A DNA stretch of 7,844 nt. Origin: Gemmatimonadales bacterium (GTDB taxonomy: Bacteria > Gemmatimonadota > Gemmatimonadetes > Gemmatimonadales > GWC2-71-9). Position numbers and translations under genes: made by a program. This document shows positions 4,569 to 7,844 of this stretch, in pieces. How positions within the stretch are numbered: the stretch's first letter is position 1; the number at the start of each line of letters is the position of its first letter. The notes under the pieces are model-generated. The model made no database searches, had not been told where the DNA came from, and saw only the letters and a program-made list of their open reading frames with translations. The stretch lies in assembly GCA_030601605.1 (NCBI GenBank), contig JAUVTI010000086.1, positions 1 to 7,844 on the forward strand, read 5' to 3'.

Positions 4569-6805
4569 GCGCCGTGCTGAAGAGGGTGTGGACGCTCGCT
4601 CAGCGAGAACTCGGCTCGCTGCTGAATCACCCGACCGGGTACGTCCTGCTGGTCGTGTTCCTCGGGGTCAACAACTTCCTCTACTTCAGGTCGGCATATT
4701 TGGTGGGCATGGCCACGCTGCGCCCGATGCTCGATCTGCTGCCCTGGATCTTGCTGTTCTTCGTTCCGGCCGTGACGATGCGAACCCTGGCGGAGGACGC
4801 GCGCAGCGGGACCCTGGAGGTCGTGCTGGCACAGCCGGTGACCGAGCTCGAGCTGGTCGTGGGCAAGTACCTCGGCGCGCTGAGCTTCATCCTCCTGGCG
4901 CTGGGGCTGACGCTCCCCATCCCGCTCGCCCTCTCGCTCGGGGCGGATCTGCAGGCAGGCGTGATCGTGGCGCAGTACGTGGGTGCGGGACTGCTGGCAG
5001 CCGGCCTCACCGCGGTCGGCGTGTGGGCCTCCAGCATCACGAAGAACCAGATCACCGCGTTCATCGTCGGCGTCGCGGTGATGTTCCTGCTGATCCTGGC
5101 GGGGGCGAGCCCGCTGCTCACGGGACTGTCACCAGCGCTGGCGAGCCTCGTGGCACAGCTCTCGGTGCTGCCGCACTTCGAGAGCATCGCTCGAGGCCTG
5201 ATAGACCTGCGCGACGTGGTGTACTTCGCCACTCTCGCCGGACTGTTCATCGCGTTCGCTTACTTGTCGGTGATGGGCCGCAAGCTCTCACCCGCGCGCG
5301 CGGCGCGCCGCCGGCTCCGCCTGGGTACCGCGCTCGTGGCGGCCACACTGGTCGTCGTGAACCTGTTCGGGCAGCACATCGGCGGGCGGATAGATCTCAC
5401 CCCGGGGAAGGCGTACACGCTGTCGCCGGCCACCAGGCAGATACTCGGCGGACTCGACGACCTCGTCACGATCAAGTTCTTCGTATCACGCAGCCTTCCG
5501 CCCGAGATAATGGTCGTGAAGCGCGACATCACCGACCTGCTCGGCGACATGCGCAGGGCGGGCAGGGGCGCCGTCCGCGTGGTGGAGCTGGATCCCGCCG
5601 AGGACGCGGAGGTCATGACGGAGGCCCGCTCTCTGGGCATCCCGCCCATCAGGTTCAACGTGGTGAGCGAGTCAGAGCTCCAGGTTCAGGAAGGCTACAT
5701 GGGGATCGCGGTGCAGTACGCCGACGGAGTGGAGACCATTCCGCTCGTGCAGCGCACGGACGATCTCGAGTACCGCCTGGTGACGGACATCCGCTCGCTC
5801 ACCAGTGCCGGGCGTGCCGTGATCGGCCTCCTCGAGTCCACGGCCGACGCCGGAGGGGACAACTCCTACAACATCCTGCGCCGCGAGCTAGAGGCCAACT
5901 ACGAGGTCCGCGCGATCACCGCAACGGACAGCGCCCCCATCTCGGACGACATCCGCGTCGTGGTTCTCGCGGGCGTCGCGCCGGTGATCCTCGATACTCC
6001 GCAGGTGGCCAGGTTCGAGCGGTTCCTGGAGCGGGGCGGCGGCGCGCTGGTCATGGCGAGCGGGATGGCGCTGCAGGCGCAGGGCTTCATGGCGGCGGCA
6101 CGCCCGGTGGGCTGGAACAAGCTGATGCGGTCCTACGGCGTCGCGATCAACGGCGACATCGTCTTCGACCTCGCGTCCAACGAAGCGGTCGCCATGCCCT
6201 CCGCCATGGGACGCGTGATGATGTCGTACCCCTTCTGGTTGCGGGGCCTCTCCACGCGGTCCGCCCCCATCAACTATGAGATGGACGCGATGCTGTTCCC
6301 GTGGGCGAGCAGCGTGGACACCTCCGGAGCCGCTCCCGGCACCGTGACTCCACTGTTCACGACGAGCCGGCTGGCTGGACGCGAGGTGGGCCGGGCCATG
6401 GTGGATCCCCAGCGGAGCTGGCCGCAGGACTCGCTCGGCACTCAGGTGCTCGCCGTGCTGGTGAACCCGCTCGCGGCCGACTCGGCGGTGGGGCTGCGCG
6501 GGCGCCTGGTCGTGGTCGGGAACGGCGACTTCGCGGCCGACCGCTACGCGCAGAATGCGCCGGCCGGGATCCTGTTCGCACTCAACGCGGTGGACTGGCT
6601 GGCGCAGGACGAGGCGCTGATCCAGATCCGCTCCAAGGATCGCCGGCCACCGCCGCTCGTTTTCGAGAGCGACGCGGCGCGCGACTTCGTGAAGTACGTC
6701 AACCTCGTGGGCGTACCGCTGCTGCTGATCCTGTTCGCGGCAGCGCATCTGTGGCGCCGGCGCCTCCGCACGCGGCGATCCTACACTCCGGCGGGGGCGG
6801 CATGA
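4565..6805 (+). CDS. Fused ABC-2 permease (GldF type) and GldG-type periplasmic domain
   Basis: This 746-residue protein combines two subunits that are usually separate. Residues 1-240 form an ABC-2 permease with six likely helices (about 25-42, 57-71, 103-126, 133-156, 163-182, 219-236) and the cytoplasmic segment TMRTLAEDARSGTLEVVLAQ (71-90), typical of GldF-type permeases. A basic linker (KLSPARAARRRLR, 240-252) stays in the cytoplasm. A seventh helix (about 254-269) then leads into a GldG domain that opens with IDLTPGKAYTLSPATRQIL (276-294), the classic GldG start, and runs to about 705, including the ABC-auxiliary region around DDIRVVVLAGVAP (461-473) and the VVVGNGDFAADR segment (649-660). 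A last helix (711-729) and a basic tail RRRLRTRR return to the cytoplasm. This topology obeys the positive-inside rule throughout and puts the GldG part in the periplasm. The GTG start overlaps the ATPase stop, with GAGG 4 bases upstream. Its TGA overlaps the next ATG. Confidence 0.93.
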   Translation: MSAVLKRVWTLAQRELGSLLNHPTGYVLLVVFLGVNNFLYFRSAYLVGMATLRPMLDLLPWILLFFVPAVTMRTLAEDARSGTLEVVLAQPVTELELVVGKYLGALSFILLALGLTLPIPLALSLGADLQAGVIVAQYVGAGLLAAGLTAVGVWASSITKNQITAFIVGVAVMFLLILAGASPLLTGLSPALASLVAQLSVLPHFESIARGLIDLRDVVYFATLAGLFIAFAYLSVMGRKLSPARAARRRLRLGTALVAATLVVVNLFGQHIGGRIDLTPGKAYTLSPATRQILGGLDDLVTIKFFVSRSLPPEIMVVKRDITDLLGDMRRAGRGAVRVVELDPAEDAEVMTEARSLGIPPIRFNVVSESELQVQEGYMGIAVQYADGVETIPLVQRTDDLEYRLVTDIRSLTSAGRAVIGLLESTADAGGDNSYNILRRELEANYEVRAITATDSAPISDDIRVVVLAGVAPVILDTPQVARFERFLERGGGALVMASGMALQAQGFMAAARPVGWNKLMRSYGVAINGDIVFDLASNEAVAMPSAMGRVMMSYPFWLRGLSTRSAPINYEMDAMLFPWASSVDTSGAAPGTVTPLFTTSRLAGREVGRAMVDPQRSWPQDSLGTQVLAVLVNPLAADSAVGLRGRLVVVGNGDFAADRYAQNAPAGILFALNAVDWLAQDEALIQIRSKDRRPPPLVFESDAARDFVKYVNLVGVPLLLILFAAAHLWRRRLRTRRSYTPAGAA

Positions 6806-7713
6806 CCGCGAAGCAGCTCAGGCACATCGCCCTGGCGCTCGTGATCGCCGTCTTCCTCTGGGGTCTCTCGGAGATGATCGGTGGCAGGAGCGACGAGATA
6901 GAGGAGCTCGAGGTGCTGCCGTCGCTCACCGCCACCGATGTGGACACGATCGTGTTCGCCCGTACCGACGACACGGTGCGACTCGCACAGTCGCCGGGGG
7001 GTGGGTGGACGGTGAACGGCCACCTCGCTTCGGCGAGCGCGGTCGAGGGCCTGTTCCAGGCGATGGCCGAACCGGCTGCCGCCGGACTCGTGGCCCGCAG
7101 CGCCTCGTCCCATGAACGCATGGGCGTCGACGCTGCGAGTGCGAACCGGCTGCGAATCGTGCGGGGTGACCGGACCGAGGTGGACCTGCTCATCGGCAAC
7201 CAGGGGCGGCCGTTCCAGAGTGTCTACGTGCGCCCGGAAGGCGACGACCGGGTGTACCTGTTGCGGGGCGGCATCGGCCCGCAGCTGGACCGCTCCGTCA
7301 CCGACTGGCGCGACAAGGGCATCGTGCGGCTGATGCCGGCGGTCGTTGCCCGGATGGAGGTGGAGCGCGGCGGCGCGGGCTACACCCTGGCCCGCGGCGA
7401 GGCCGGTTGGACGCTGGACGGCGCGGCTGCCGATACGGCCGCCGTCGAAGATCTCCTGCGCGAGTACCGCAATGTGGAGGCCCAGGGCAGCGCTTTCGCG
7501 ACGCCCGCAGAGGCCGACTCGGCCGACTTCGCCCGGCCGGATGCCCGTGTCACGCTGTTCGGCGCGGAGGGCGACACGCTGGCCGCCCTGGTGTTCGATT
7601 CGACCGCGGCCGGATACTGGGTGCGCCACGCCCAGGGTGGAACCGTGTATCGGATGTACGGTTGGAGGGTCGACGATATCCTGCCGACGGACAGCACACT
7701 GCGGGCCAGGTAG
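6802..7713 (+). CDS. Membrane-anchored DUF4340 protein of the GldFG-type transporter
   Basis: This protein has 303 residues from the ATG at 6802. The frame is open further upstream, but that part lies inside the permease/GldG gene, and the ATG overlaps the latter's TGA (ATGA) with GGGGGCGG just before it. One N-terminal helix (about 8-22) anchors it, and the remainder should be periplasmic. The body has the DUF4340 pattern, with two similar units: W69-x-VNG followed by SAVEGLF (79-85), and W203-x-LDG followed by AAVEDLL (213-219). These are separated by LLIGNQGRPFQSVYVRPEGD (129-148) and DWRDKGIVRLMP (168-179). A third such piece, VFDSTAAGYWVRHAQGGTVYRMYGW (264-288), mirrors the GNQGRPFQSVYVR block. 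DUF4340 genes are often found next to GldG-type ABC genes, which fits this operon; the biochemical role is unknown. No active-site motif is visible. It is the last gene of the operon, and a strong hairpin follows 24 bases later. Confidence 0.9.
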   Translation: MTAKQLRHIALALVIAVFLWGLSEMIGGRSDEIEELEVLPSLTATDVDTIVFARTDDTVRLAQSPGGGWTVNGHLASASAVEGLFQAMAEPAAAGLVARSASSHERMGVDAASANRLRIVRGDRTEVDLLIGNQGRPFQSVYVRPEGDDRVYLLRGGIGPQLDRSVTDWRDKGIVRLMPAVVARMEVERGGAGYTLARGEAGWTLDGAAADTAAVEDLLREYRNVEAQGSAFATPAEADSADFARPDARVTLFGAEGDTLAALVFDSTAAGYWVRHAQGGTVYRMYGWRVDDILPTDSTLRAR

Positions 7714-7737
7714 CGAGAAGAAGCTCCCCAAAAGCGA

Positions 7738-7764
7738 CGAGGCCGCCCAGTACGGGCGGCCTCG
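7738..7764. terminator. Strong GC-rich hairpin, probable bidirectional terminator
   Basis: CGAGGCCGCCC and GGGCGGCCTCG form a perfect 11-bp stem around the 5-base loop AGTAC, 24 bases after the stop of the DUF4340 gene. On the plus strand only a weak T-containing tail follows (CGTGCTTGTAG). On the minus strand the stem is followed by TCGCTTTTGGGG, a better terminator tail. It therefore probably ends both the ABC operon and the convergent gene entering from the right edge. Confidence 0.8.
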
Positions 7765-7792
7765 CGTGCTTGTAGTCCGGTTTGCTGCCCGG

Positions 7793-7844
7793 TTACGGGA
7801 GATCCGGATAGGTGGTCGCGTTCGTCAGGGCCTTGTAGAGGTCC
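7793..7844 (-). CDS. C-terminal end of an unidentified convergent gene
   Basis: On the minus strand a frame enters from the right edge and reads DLYKALTNATTYPDLP before a TAA at 7795-7793. Only 16 codons are visible, too few to name the protein. It is accepted because its codon use matches the other genes and its stop lies 28 bases before a hairpin whose minus-strand side carries the T-run expected of an intrinsic terminator. The true gene lies mostly outside the window. Confidence 0.5.
   Translation of the reverse strand, partial: DLYKALTNATTYPDLP

Noticed and set aside
4291..6279. Plus-strand open frame of 662 residues overlapping the permease/GldG gene
   Set aside because: Arg/Gly-rich shadow frame with no membrane segments. 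The 4565-6805 frame has GldF/GldG features and coupled overlaps on both sides.

Overview
The window is GC-rich and gene-dense. Codon use is strongly biased to G/C in the third position. Gene content points to a Gram-negative-type (diderm) bacterium, possibly Gemmatimonadota or a neighbouring phylum. That placement rests on the overall style of the proteins (a GldA/GldG-type ABC module outside Bacteroidetes, and a small winged-helix regulator paired with a membrane protein) and is an inference, not a match. I see no mobile elements, CRISPR arrays, tRNAs or rRNAs. The largest gap between genes is about 170 bp.

Left part, minus strand (1-3454). Reading from right to left in transcription order, there is a GTG-started six-helix membrane protein (3454-2873), a 107-residue winged-helix regulator (2883-2560) and a cis-prenyltransferase of the UppS family (2563-1832). 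All three overlap end to start and look like one operon. They are followed by a small secreted protein of unknown function (1744-1238), an exported M23/LytM metallopeptidase (1147-179), and the first 31 codons of an Ada/AraC-type gene that runs off the left edge (93-1). A near-perfect palindrome (1799-1816) lies between uppS and the secreted protein.

Central divergent region (3455-3623). It holds an AT-rich inverted repeat (3485-3501) that is a good candidate operator for the winged-helix regulator. It also holds a recognisable sigma70-type promoter reading rightwards (3537-3565) and a small hairpin in the leader of the next operon.

Right part, plus strand (3624-7713). This is a three-gene, translationally coupled operon: a GldA-type ABC ATPase, a 746-residue protein that fuses a GldF-type ABC-2 permease to a GldG-type periplasmic domain, and a membrane-anchored DUF4340 protein. 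Successive genes overlap by 4 bp. Together they would form an envelope ABC complex: a cytoplasmic ATPase, a membrane channel carrying its own large periplasmic domain, and a second periplasmic protein. The substrate is unknown. The operon ends at a strong GC-rich hairpin (7738-7764), which probably also serves a convergent gene whose last 16 codons enter from the right edge.

Common thread. The M23 hydrolase, the polyprenyl-phosphate carrier enzyme and the GldFGA-type transporter all act on or across the cell envelope. The most system-like part is the ABC/GldFG-fusion/DUF4340 operon, next to a divergently transcribed, probably autoregulated membrane-protein/regulator/cis-prenyltransferase operon.
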